A DNA stretch of 64,000 nt from JBMNQI01 sp050944055 (GTDB taxonomy: Bacteria > Bacillota > Clostridia > Oscillospirales > Oscillospiraceae): the NCBI GenBank assembly GCA_050944055.1, contig JBMNQI010000002.1:1-64000 (forward strand), in the 5' to 3' direction. The notes under the pieces are model-generated. The model saw only the letters and a list, made by a program, of their open reading frames with translations. It had not been told where the DNA came from and searched no databases. Every line of letters begins with the position of its first letter. Position 1 is the stretch's first letter. Below are positions 34,503 to 41,975 of the stretch, piece after piece. The translations under genes were made by a program, and so were the position numbers.

Positions 34503-35266
34503 GCTATAAAGCTCTCGTCGTTCCTGAAAGCGAACTCAATATGCTTAAACTGCGAATTGACACCGGCGTTTACGGTTCCGCCTTCCGAATCAATCACACA
34601 GTCCCCTCTTTCGAACATGGGCTCCTCGACTACCGTGGCTCTTATATACTCGTTGTTCAAAAGGAATTCGGCGCAGCCTGCGCTGAAGAATCGCGAGTAC
34701 TCTTCCGGCCCGACCCTTATTACGATTTTTCCCTCTCTCTTCATCTGACCGAGCGCGTTATGCACAAGCCCTACAAAAGCTTTATCGTTTTTTTCAAGCT
34801 CTATATTAATTACTTTTTTAGCTATATCCATAACCAGCGAGATAATATCGTCTTCAAGCTCGTCGAGCATCGCCTTTCTCGCCGCCCCCGCCTCGTCAAT
34901 AAGCTCGCTCAGGGCTTCGAGTTTCTTATTATATTGCAGCGCGTTTTCCCTTTCCGCCCTGTCCGCTCCTTCACGGTAGCCTCTCTCTTCCGCTTCTTTT
35001 AAGATTTCCTCGGCCTCCGCCTCGGCCTTTTCTATTAAGTCCCGGGCTTTTTCTTTCGCTTCGGCCAGGATTTCCCGGGCTTTCTTTTCGGCTTCGCCGA
35101 GCCTTAATTGCGCCAGCTCCTGGTTATGCTCCGGAACCTCCTCTTTCGCCCGGCATTGGACGTTTTTGACGGTTAAGTTTTCGGCAGAGTTCAAAACCGT
35201 TCCGATACCCGTGTACTCAGAAACAGACCGGTCATAGGAAACCAAAGTCCTGTCAATCCTAAACAA
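34499..35266 (-). CDS. fliH: Flagellar assembly protein FliH
   Basis: The 255-residue protein is a long coiled coil (LGEAEKKAREILAEAKEKARDLIEKAEAEAEEILKEAEERGYREG at about 55-100). It has a V-type ATPase subunit-E-like C-terminal half, and it regulates FliI and tethers it to the C-ring. The start is TTG at 35266 with AAGGAGA 8 bases upstream. It overlaps the end of fliG by 8 bases and the start of fliI by 4. Confidence 0.88.
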   Translation of the reverse strand: MFRIDRTLVSYDRSVSEYTGIGTVLNSAENLTVKNVQCRAKEEVPEHNQELAQLRLGEAEKKAREILAEAKEKARDLIEKAEAEAEEILKEAEERGYREGADRAERENALQYNKKLEALSELIDEAGAARKAMLDELEDDIISLVMDIAKKVINIELEKNDKAFVGLVHNALGQMKREGKIVIRVGPEEYSRFFSAGCAEFLLNNEYIRATVVEEPMFERGDCVIDSEGGTVNAGVNSQFKHIEFAFRNDESFIA

Positions 35267-36272
35267 TTACGTCGTCTCCTTCCCCCCGGGATACGATAAT
35301 CTCTCCCGCTTCCTCAAGCTGTCTTACGGCGTTTACTATCCTTTGCTGCGCAGCTTCGACGTCCTTCACCCTGACGGGCCCCATAACCTGCATGTCGTCA
35401 AGTATCATTTCCTGCATACGTTTGCTGAGGTTCGACAGTATTGCCTCCTTGACCTCATCGTTGGCGCCCTTGAGGGCAATAGTAACATCCGTTGTCTCCA
35501 CTTCCTTAAGCACCCTCTGTATGGCCTGGTTGGAAAGCTTGATGATGTCCTCAAATACGAACAGGCATTTCCTGATTTCTTCTGCAAGCTCGTTGTCTGT
35601 CGCGTCCAGGCTCTCAAGTATGAACTTTTCCGAACCCCTGTCAATTGAATTTATTATGCCGACGACCGAATCGATTCCGCCGACCACCATTTTTTCGGAC
35701 AGGCCCATGGAGGAAAGGCGTTTTTCCAGAATCCTCTCCGCCTCCTGAATGTACTCCGGTTTTACGCTCCCCATGCTGGCTATCCTTCGAATGACCTCTA
35801 CCTGCACCTCCGGGGGCAGGTTCACGATGATTTCGGACGCCTGCTTTGGCTCGATATAAGACAGGATAAGCGCTATCGTCTGGGGGCTTTCATTGCTGAT
35901 GAGGTTTAATATGTGCATTGAGTCTGCTTTCCTGACAAAATCAAAAGGTCTTGCCTGCAGCGAGGACGACAGCTTGCCAATAAGCTCCTCGGCGCGGCTC
36001 GGTCCGAGCGCCTTTTCAAGAACCGTGCGCGCGTACCCGATCCCGCCCTCCGAGATATATTCCTGGGCAAGGCAGATTTCGTAAAACTCCTCGAGGACCT
36101 CTTCCTTGACCTGCGGGCTGACTTTATGAATTGCCGAGAGCGTCAGCGTAAGCTGCTCTATCTCCTCCTCGCTCAGGTGCCTGTAAATCCGGGCTGCTTG
36201 GTCTTCGCCCAGGCAGATGAGAAGTATCGCCGCTTTTTCTTTAGCGCTCATTGAATTTGTGGCTCTTGTCAT
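35259..36272 (-). CDS. fliG: Flagellar motor switch protein FliG
   Basis: The 337-residue C-ring protein couples stator contact to rotation. Three ARM-type domains are visible: ILLICLGEDQAARIYRHLSEEEIEQLTL (N), ESPQTIALILSYIEPKQASEIIVNLPPEVQVEVIRRIA (middle, with the EHPQ-like patch) and the charged torque helix region at the C-terminus. ATG 36272 (MTRATNSMSAKEKAAILL) follows GAGGAAT; an upstream extension to 36371 would run back into fliF and is rejected. Confidence 0.94.
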   Translation of the reverse strand: MTRATNSMSAKEKAAILLICLGEDQAARIYRHLSEEEIEQLTLTLSAIHKVSPQVKEEVLEEFYEICLAQEYISEGGIGYARTVLEKALGPSRAEELIGKLSSSLQARPFDFVRKADSMHILNLISNESPQTIALILSYIEPKQASEIIVNLPPEVQVEVIRRIASMGSVKPEYIQEAERILEKRLSSMGLSEKMVVGGIDSVVGIINSIDRGSEKFILESLDATDNELAEEIRKCLFVFEDIIKLSNQAIQRVLKEVETTDVTIALKGANDEVKEAILSNLSKRMQEMILDDMQVMGPVRVKDVEAAQQRIVNAVRQLEEAGEIIVSRGEGDDVIV

Positions 36273-36285
36273 ATTCAATTCCTCA

Positions 36286-37860
36286 CTAAATGTCGTTCTC
36301 CAGCAGCCAGTTGCGTAAAAGCTGCGCCGCGGCGGCCGGGTCCCTGTCCACAAACTTCTCAATTTTCTCAATGTTTTTATTCTTGCTGGTTAAGGCTATT
36401 TCCGCAAGCTCCTGCTGAATGTCGCTTCCGTCATTTAGGCTTCCGTCGGCGTTCCCGCCGGCCAGCGCTGCAATTCTCTCGCGGGGGCGGAAAAACGAAT
36501 AAACGAATTTTAGTATAAACAGGCATATCAAAACGACTGCCGCGGCAATAATCAGGGTTTTAATAAGCTCCTTATTCTTCAGGCTGCCTATAAGCGAAGC
36601 CCGCTCCTGAAATACGTCGGTCGTATCGTCTCCGGCCTTTGTAAAGAACGGCAGGCTTTCCACCGATATAAACTGCTTGTCCACTCCTATGGCCTGTGAA
36701 ACAAGGTTTGTTACGCTTTCACTGTAATCTTCATCGCCAAAGCCGCTGTTAAGCAAAACCGCGACCGAAAGCTTTTCAATAGTGCCCTGCTGCTTTACGA
36801 TTTGCGTCTGAAGCTCGTTAAGCTCATAGTTTACCGTTCTGGAAATAGTCTCAAACTCGTCAATATTCGAATCGTCAATGACATATTCGGGGACGCCCAC
36901 ACCGTTGCTGTCGGTCCCGGCGACTCCTTCGGCACTGCCTTCGCCCCGTGTTTTTTCGTACAGCTCCTCCAGGCTGACGGCAAGTCCTTCGTCGCTGTTT
37001 TGGTTAGGCGGCTTGAATTCTACGGCGGAAACAGTCTGCTGGTCGAAGTTCAGCACGACGTTCACCGTCGCGGAAACGTTTTCCTCCCCGAAAACAGGCG
37101 TAAGCACCGAAAGGACCTGCTGCTTATACGTATCCTTCGTAAGCTGCGTGAGCTCATACTGAGTAGTCGTATACTCCTCCCGGGATTCGCCGGTAACGTC
37201 ATAAAGCGTCATGGAGGAGTCCACAATGCTAATATTCTCCGGCTTGAGGCCCGAGACGCTTTTCAGCACCAGATGGGAGATGGCCTTTACTTCTTCGTCT
37301 TTCAGCGTTCCGCCGCCTTTAACCTTTAACATGACGGAAGCCGAGGCTTCCTTTTCGTCCGAAGACAACACAAACAGGGATTCCGACGGCATATTAATGA
37401 TGACGACGCAGTCCTCGACGCGGTCGAGCTTCATTATGGTCGCGCGCAGGTTTTCCTGAAGCTGGTACTGCAGGTAAGTCTGCGTCTGCAGGTCCGTAGT
37501 CCCGAGCGATGTTGATCCGGCAAAAATATCGTAGTTCAGGCCGCTCTTCGGGTAGCCCTCGGAAGCAAGCCGCATCCTCAGCTCGTCGGCATTTCCAGCA
37601 GGAACAAGTATGGTTCCCGGGCCCTGCGCCCTGGCCTCGACGCCCATATCGCCGAGCATGGACATCACCTCGCCGGCCTCGGCCTCGTTCATTCCCGAAT
37701 AAAGCACCACATACTCTTCCCGCCCCAGAACAGCCGATAATACTACGATTACCGCAATAGCCGCCACTGCGCCGATTACGAAAAAGATCTTCTGCTTTTT
37801 GCTTGTTTTCTTCAGAAAATCAGTGATTTGCCTTCTGACGGCATTGAGGAAATTGCTCAT
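36286..37860 (-). CDS. fliF: Flagellar M-ring protein FliF
   Basis: The 524-residue MS-ring protein has an N-terminal membrane helix (about 27-45), the ring-building motifs (EEYVVLYSGMNEAEAGEVMSMLGDMGVEA; YPKSGLNYDIF; QTYLQYQLQENLRATIMKLDRVEDCVVIINMP), a second helix near residue 435, and the C-terminal FliG-binding tail (AAQLLRNWLLEND). ATG 37860 has GGGGGG about 8 bases upstream; an in-frame ATG at 37866 is also possible. It is the first gene of unit A, directly downstream of a c-di-GMP riboswitch and terminator. Confidence 0.94.
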   Translation of the reverse strand: MSNFLNAVRRQITDFLKKTSKKQKIFFVIGAVAAIAVIVVLSAVLGREEYVVLYSGMNEAEAGEVMSMLGDMGVEARAQGPGTILVPAGNADELRMRLASEGYPKSGLNYDIFAGSTSLGTTDLQTQTYLQYQLQENLRATIMKLDRVEDCVVIINMPSESLFVLSSDEKEASASVMLKVKGGGTLKDEEVKAISHLVLKSVSGLKPENISIVDSSMTLYDVTGESREEYTTTQYELTQLTKDTYKQQVLSVLTPVFGEENVSATVNVVLNFDQQTVSAVEFKPPNQNSDEGLAVSLEELYEKTRGEGSAEGVAGTDSNGVGVPEYVIDDSNIDEFETISRTVNYELNELQTQIVKQQGTIEKLSVAVLLNSGFGDEDYSESVTNLVSQAIGVDKQFISVESLPFFTKAGDDTTDVFQERASLIGSLKNKELIKTLIIAAAVVLICLFILKFVYSFFRPRERIAALAGGNADGSLNDGSDIQQELAEIALTSKNKNIEKIEKFVDRDPAAAAQLLRNWLLENDI

Positions 37861-37893
37861 AACCATACCCCCCAGGAAAAAGTTTAGCAGCAA

Positions 37894-37935
37894 TAAAAAA
37901 AACGGGAATCATTTAGTTGCCTAAATGATTCCCGT
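37894..37935 (-). terminator. Riboswitch-controlled terminator before fliF
   Basis: The perfect 14-bp stem ACGGGAATCATTTA / TAAATGATTCCCGT (37902-37915 / 37922-37935) is followed on the minus strand by a T-rich run at 37894-37901. Read on the minus strand, the 5' arm and loop contain CATTTAGGCAAC, complementary (one bulge) to GTTGCCAAATG at the 3' end of the aptamer. This supports mutually exclusive folds. Confidence 0.88.
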
Positions 37936-37953
37936 AAATGAGCATGAACAAAA

Positions 37954-37993
37954 AACGTAATACAACGTAATACACGTCGATGTGTAATACGTC
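37954..37993 (-). repeat. CGTAATAC repeats within the riboswitch expression platform
   Basis: ACGTAATAC occurs twice in tandem, then again as TGTAATACGTC. GTAATACAC can pair with GTGTAATAC (one mismatch) around GTCGAT, placing a linker hairpin between aptamer and terminator. Confidence 0.5.
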
Positions 37994-38023
37994 ACGTTTG
38001 CGTCCACATTTTACAAATGTCAG

Positions 38024-38110
38024 AACATTTGGCAACCGGCTGTCATAGTCCTTGAGGACCTTAGACCCTTGGCTTTGCGTCCTTGCATTTCTACAAGTTT
38101 GCCTTTAGTT
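38024..38110 (-). promoter_or_regulatory. Cyclic di-GMP-I (GEMM-I) riboswitch aptamer upstream of fliF
   Basis: Minus-strand RNA carries the conserved GEMM-I elements in order. These are GGCAAAC opening helix P1, a first hairpin capped by GAAA, GGACGCAAAGCCA, GGGTCTAA, a second hairpin, then CTATGACAGCCGG and the P1 3' strand GTTGCC. The GAAA loop and the CTAAG/TATG receptor would dock. About 90 bases separate it from the terminator and contain an AT-rich CGTAATAC repeat able to form another hairpin. It senses c-di-GMP and probably lowers fliF-unit transcription when the ligand is high, as in Clostridioides difficile. Confidence 0.92.
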
Positions 38111-38166
38111 TTAAAGGTGCAAGTAAATATATATGTATAGTTTATATATACATTATACGTTTCATG

Positions 38167-38195
38167 ATAATATAATATATTCATTTGCTAGTCAA
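38167..38195 (-). promoter_or_regulatory. Sigma-A-type promoter of the fliF unit
   Basis: On the minus strand, TTGACT (38190-38195), 17 bases, then TATTAT (38167-38172). Start near 38160 gives a leader of about 50 bases before the aptamer. The hexamers and spacing are identical to the promoter before flgC. Confidence 0.85.
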
Positions 38196-38299
38196 CTATT
38201 ATTCCCTAAAATCAATATAATTCACAAAGAATATGCCAAACAATTCACCTGTATTTATAGGGTTTTTACAAAGAGTTTATCAGCCATATTTCTAAGAAC

Positions 38300-38326
38300 T
38301 AAAGTTTTTTCCGGAAAAGCCGATAT
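38300..38326 (+). promoter_or_regulatory. Sigma-28 promoter of flagellin
   Basis: TAAA at 38300-38303, a 15-base spacer, then GCCGATAT at 38319-38326 match the SigD/FliA consensus essentially perfectly. Start near 38333 gives a leader of about 100 bases. Confidence 0.9.
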
Positions 38327-38391
38327 TCCTGATGTAAAGGAAAGCATGCTCCGCAAAGGCGCCTGCGGGAAATGCCTTCCGACAAAGTCCG

Positions 38392-38430
38392 GGCAAGGAT
38401 GCCGGGGCTAATAAAAACATCAAGGAGGAA
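38392..38430 (+). promoter_or_regulatory. Two-site CsrA binding region in the flagellin leader
   Basis: GGCA-AGGA-TGCC (38392-38403) is a 4-bp hairpin that shows GGA in its loop. CAAGGATG inside it matches the CsrA SELEX consensus core. A second GGA-containing site, CAAGGAGGAA (38421-38430), is the Shine-Dalgarno itself. This mirrors the two sites in the B. subtilis hag leader. csrA and fliW lie just downstream on the other strand. Confidence 0.75.
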
Positions 38431-38435
38431 AAAAC

Positions 38436-40382
38436 ATGCGCGTTAATACCAACGATGCCGCTATCAACACATTCCGATCCTACACTAATGCAAACGAGAG
38501 GATAGCGGACTCTCTCGCAAAGCTCTCGTCCGGCTACGCCATCAACAGCGCCGCCGACAATGCCGCCGGCCTCGCTATCTCCGAGAAGATGCGCGCCCAG
38601 ATCCGCGGTCTCGACAAAGCCGCCTCGAACAGCCAGGACGCCATTTCCCTCGTTCAGACGGCCGAGGGCGCTCTCGAATCCGCCGACAAAATTCTGCAGA
38701 GGATGCGTGAGATTGCGGTTCAGTCGTCATCCGACACCAACGAGGACGAGATCGACCGCGAGGCTCTGCAGGCCGAGTTCGCACAGCTCCAGGCCGAACT
38801 CGATGAAATCGCCGAGGACACGACCTTCAACAACCAGAAGCTGCTCGACGGCTCTCTTTCCACGATGAGAATCACGTCCGGCAGCGGGACAAGTCTTGCC
38901 GGTACCGGCATGAACGTCAGCTTCGGCAACGCCAAAGCCGGTACATACACCTTCAAGGTTCAGGTCGTAGAGACGCAGGCGGACCAAGCTGCAAAGCAGC
39001 CGGATAACTTGAGCTTTGCCGCTTCCACACTGAGCAGCAGCTTCAGCTCGGCTTCGGTTACACTAGGACTAAACGCTTCGGCCTCATCGCTTCTCAACGG
39101 CAACTATACGCTCTCCGCGGAATATGACAGCGAAGCCAACAAAATCGTCGTCACCGCAGCCGGCGACAATGGCCAGACATTCACAAAGGTGCTCACCGAC
39201 AATGATTTCGCCGAAGTAGACACCGCGCATCCTCTTACCATTGATTTCGGCGATACGGCGTTCAGCGTTACACTGGATCCGTCCACAACGCTTGTCGCAG
39301 GCGCGACAGCTACCACGAGCGAGATGTCGGCTCTTGCCGGAGGCATAAGCGGAACCTTCACTATCAGCGGAGGCAAGGACAGAGTCGAAGCCAAGTCGGC
39401 AGTCATGGCCAGTCTGACAGGCGCGGCATCCATCGAGCTCAAAGCGGGCATGGACAGCGTGACCTTCGACAACGGCGTCACCGTCAGCTTCCAGAAGCTC
39501 ACCGCCGCCGACCTTGATACAACGGCAGCAGTAACCCATGCCGCGACGGACGCCACAGTCAGCAAAACCGCAACCTCGAGCTTTGACGGCATTGTCGCAA
39601 CGGAAGGCGCTACCATAGGCGATGCAAAGAGCAGCAGCTACACACTGTCGACTGCAACCGATGGCAGCGGCAACATTACATTTATCGCCACCGGCAACAA
39701 CGGAGACGTTTACACCGCATCCGCAACAAATATGACTGCGGACCCCGACGTACCTATTGCCACAGGGGATGCCCTGGCTGACAATGTTCAGGTTACACTT
39801 GACTTCGGAGTCTTCAGCGTTGATCTGTATGCCAACGGTGCCACGACGGGAGCCGCTCTCGCTGCCGAGGCGAGCGGAATCGTAATAAACACCGATTTCA
39901 GCAAGGGCGGATATAACTTCGAATCGGTTTTCGGAACGGCTACCGCCGGCGTATCCTCCTCAACCATCGAGGCAAGGGCTACATTAAACGACGGGCTTAC
40001 GATCCAGGTCGGTGCAAACACCGGCGACGAAATGGTCATCAATATCGATTGCGCCAGCGCCGAGTACCTGGGCGTAAAAGGACTTGACGTAGCCACGCAG
40101 GAGTCCGCCTCGGCGGCAATCGACGTTGTGAACAAAGCCATCAGCCAGGTCTCCTCGCAGCGCGCGTACCTCGGCGGCATCCAGAACAGGCTCGAATATA
40201 AGATCGACAATCTCGAGACCTCTTCCCAGAACCTGACCTCTGCCGAGAGCGCAATACGCGATGTCGACATGGCCGAAGAGATGACCGAGTTCACGAATTC
40301 GAACATCCTCGCGCAGGCAGCCACAGCGATGCTCGCCCAGGCGAACTCGCTCCCGCAGAACGTTCTGTCTCTGCTCGGATAA
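38436..40382 (+). CDS. fliC: Flagellin, with a large duplicated central domain
   Basis: The 648-residue filament subunit has standard D0/D1 ends: [16 protein letters not shown]...[25 protein letters not shown] at the N-terminus and [41 protein letters not shown] at the C-terminus. It lacks a signal peptide and is exported by the flagellar gate. The outer region, about residues 165-530, is variable. It contains two related beta-type modules (YTLS..., then NG-Q/D-T/Y, then a LDFG/IDFG-F-S-V-x-L segment), which suggests internal duplication. AAGGAGG precedes the ATG. The gene is divergent from fliF and is the only flagellin in the window. Confidence 0.95.
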   Translation: MRVNTNDAAINTFRSYTNANERIADSLAKLSSGYAINSAADNAAGLAISEKMRAQIRGLDKAASNSQDAISLVQTAEGALESADKILQRMREIAVQSSSDTNEDEIDREALQAEFAQLQAELDEIAEDTTFNNQKLLDGSLSTMRITSGSGTSLAGTGMNVSFGNAKAGTYTFKVQVVETQADQAAKQPDNLSFAASTLSSSFSSASVTLGLNASASSLLNGNYTLSAEYDSEANKIVVTAAGDNGQTFTKVLTDNDFAEVDTAHPLTIDFGDTAFSVTLDPSTTLVAGATATTSEMSALAGGISGTFTISGGKDRVEAKSAVMASLTGAASIELKAGMDSVTFDNGVTVSFQKLTAADLDTTAAVTHAATDATVSKTATSSFDGIVATEGATIGDAKSSSYTLSTATDGSGNITFIATGNNGDVYTASATNMTADPDVPIATGDALADNVQVTLDFGVFSVDLYANGATTGAALAAEASGIVINTDFSKGGYNFESVFGTATAGVSSSTIEARATLNDGLTIQVGANTGDEMVINIDCASAEYLGVKGLDVATQESASAAIDVVNKAISQVSSQRAYLGGIQNRLEYKIDNLETSSQNLTSAESAIRDVDMAEEMTEFTNSNILAQAATAMLAQANSLPQNVLSLLG

Positions 40383-40423
40383 GTTTACCTGACTCTCTCA
40401 TCTTCATATTACCCCGCGCTTTG

Positions 40424-40494
40424 GGGCAGGATGGCTCTTTCAGGCCTTCCTGCCCAAAGCATTTGCAAAGAATACAGCCGGCAATTGCCGGCTG
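40424..40494 (+). terminator. Two tandem hairpins after flagellin
   Basis: GGGCAGGATGGC pairs with GGCCTTCCTGCCC (40424-40435 / 40443-40455, one mismatch). CAGCCGGCAATTGCCGGCTG at 40475-40494 is a perfect palindrome. Neither has a strong U-tract on the plus strand. They probably end or stabilise the flagellin mRNA and may also stop the convergent csrA transcript. Confidence 0.55.
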
Positions 40495-40568
40495 CACATT
40501 TGTAAAAAGAGCTTTCCTTCTCCGCTTTCGGGAGTGCATACAGCATTTATTTGGCGGTATTCTTCAAT

Positions 40569-40793
40569 TCAGGCGGTTTCTATTGACTCAAGGTCAAATG
40601 TCAAAAGAGGGGATTTCAGGGCGTTCAGGTTTTCCTCTCCTGTCTGCTCAATAAGCTCTTCGCGCAGTATACGCATGCTGATTGGCGCCTCTACACCCAG
40701 CTTGACCTTGTCCCCCTCAATTCCGAGCACAACTATTTTTATGACGTCGCCGACAATGATAGTCTCGTCAGTTTTCCTCGACAGCACCAGCAT
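40569..40793 (-). CDS. csrA: Carbon storage regulator CsrA
   Basis: The 74-residue RNA-binding dimer represses translation by binding GGA motifs near ribosome sites. The N-terminus MLVLSRKTDETIIVGDVIKIVVLGIEGDKVKLGVEAP is canonical, and the RNA-contacting Leu4/Arg6 and the VEAP-IxMRILREE segment are present. AAGGAGGTG precedes the start, which lies inside the 3' end of fliW (26-base overlap). The flagellin leader opposite carries likely CsrA sites, so the FliW-CsrA partner switch should control filament synthesis here. Confidence 0.95.
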   Translation of the reverse strand: MLVLSRKTDETIIVGDVIKIVVLGIEGDKVKLGVEAPISMRILREELIEQTGEENLNALKSPLLTFDLESIETA

Positions 40794-41247
40794 TCGAGCG
40801 CACCTCCTTGAGATATTTACAGACCGATTCGAACGCCGGATACCTGATCTGGTAATTCTTTCTGTCGAAGACTATCTGCTTGCCAAGATTCTTTCTGACG
40901 TTTATGAGTATTGGCGCGGCCAGGTTGACCGTCATATCCTCAATCTTTTCGGGAATGACCACTACGTTTAAAATATAAAGGTCGTCCCTTTTACTGACGG
41001 AGAGCTCCGCCGTGTCGGTGTCGCTAATATTGAAGTTATAGTCCGGCAGGACGAGAAACGGCTCTATAACAGGCAGGGAAATGTAGGGTTCGTCGACGGC
41101 GTGAAGCCAGTATATGGGGTATGTCTTATTATGTCGGATAAGAGTGAACCTTTTAATCTCTTCCAGACCCGGCAGTCCCTGCGGGAAGGAGATTATTTTC
41201 TTATCATCGATTTCAATTTCTCCGAATCGCGCGCTCGGCAATATCAT
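40768..41247 (-). CDS. fliW: Flagellar assembly factor FliW (CsrA antagonist)
   Basis: The 159-residue protein binds CsrA or flagellin alternately, which ties flagellin translation to export. Family features: RFGEIEIDDKKIISFPQGLPGLEEIKRFTLI at the N-terminus, YPIYWLHAVDEPYISLPVIEPFLVLPDY, and VVVIPEKIEDMTVNLAAPILINVRKNLGKQIVFDRKNYQIRYP. It overlaps csrA by 26 bases, so the two are co-translated. AGAGGCTG stands upstream. Confidence 0.94.
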   Translation of the reverse strand: MILPSARFGEIEIDDKKIISFPQGLPGLEEIKRFTLIRHNKTYPIYWLHAVDEPYISLPVIEPFLVLPDYNFNISDTDTAELSVSKRDDLYILNVVVIPEKIEDMTVNLAAPILINVRKNLGKQIVFDRKNYQIRYPAFESVCKYLKEVRSNAGAVEEN

Positions 41248-41299
41248 ATCTATCAGCCTCTTCAGTCAATCTTTTTAATGTTTAGGGAATATGCTGCCT

Positions 41300-41902
41300 C
41301 TATGCCTCTTTATTTACATTCCTTCCCGAGGAGGGTGGGATGTAAACTTCAGTAACTGAGATTTCTACTCTCGGCGGGGTGGATATTTCAACATTTACCG
41401 AGCACGGCGGTTCAACATAAAACTCCGGCATTATATCTCCGACCAGGTCGATTGAAAGCTCGTAGCCGGTCCATTCTATCTCCAGCTTCCCGGGCCTGCC
41501 GTCCATCTTAACCGTAGCGGGAACAAGGCTGTGGCCCATTTCCGGCTCTTTGTATTCGAGCATCTCTCTTTTGGCCAGGTGCCCGACTTTATTGCCGTTT
41601 TTAGTCACGTCGCTAAGGTATTCGGACTGGTTTACAATCTCCCTGATTCCCCGCCGGGCGTCTGCCATGGCTCTTTGCGCCGCCTCGGCAGTAAGCTGGC
41701 TATAGCTTTTAAGCCCCAGGTTCGCCTTGAACTCTTCCATATCCAGCTCGATGGACGGTTTTTCGTATTCGGCCTTCATCTCGGGACGCTTGTTTTCTAT
41801 AAGCAGCCTCCGCTCGGGCGTTTTTAGATGAAGCCTTGCATTCTGAATATCGACGTCGATTTGCGCCATCTGCTGCTCGATATTTAGCCGTAAAACTCTC
41901 AT
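41300..41902 (-). CDS. YviE-like DUF6470 protein
   Basis: The 200-residue protein lies between flgL and fliW, the same place as yviE in B. subtilis. It starts MRVLRLNIEQQMAQIDVDIQNARLHL, has a PSIELDMEEFKANLGLKSYSQLTAEAAQRAMADARRGI segment, and ends in a beta-rich part with VEPPCSVNVEISTPPRVEI. No catalytic motif or export signal is visible. ATG 41902 has AGGGTG 9 bases upstream; an in-frame GTG at 41914 is less likely. Function unknown. Confidence 0.75.
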   Translation of the reverse strand: MRVLRLNIEQQMAQIDVDIQNARLHLKTPERRLLIENKRPEMKAEYEKPSIELDMEEFKANLGLKSYSQLTAEAAQRAMADARRGIREIVNQSEYLSDVTKNGNKVGHLAKREMLEYKEPEMGHSLVPATVKMDGRPGKLEIEWTGYELSIDLVGDIMPEFYVEPPCSVNVEISTPPRVEISVTEVYIPPSSGRNVNKEA

Positions 41903-41975
41903 AAGCACTAACACCCTGTTTTCCTGCCGGCCGCGTTCAGCCTAAAGCTTACGTTATCAGATATCCCACAATGAT

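Noticed and set aside
37954..37993. CGTAATAC repeats as an independent operator or phage attachment site
   Set aside because: They lie inside the transcribed riboswitch platform and are better explained as a linker hairpin.
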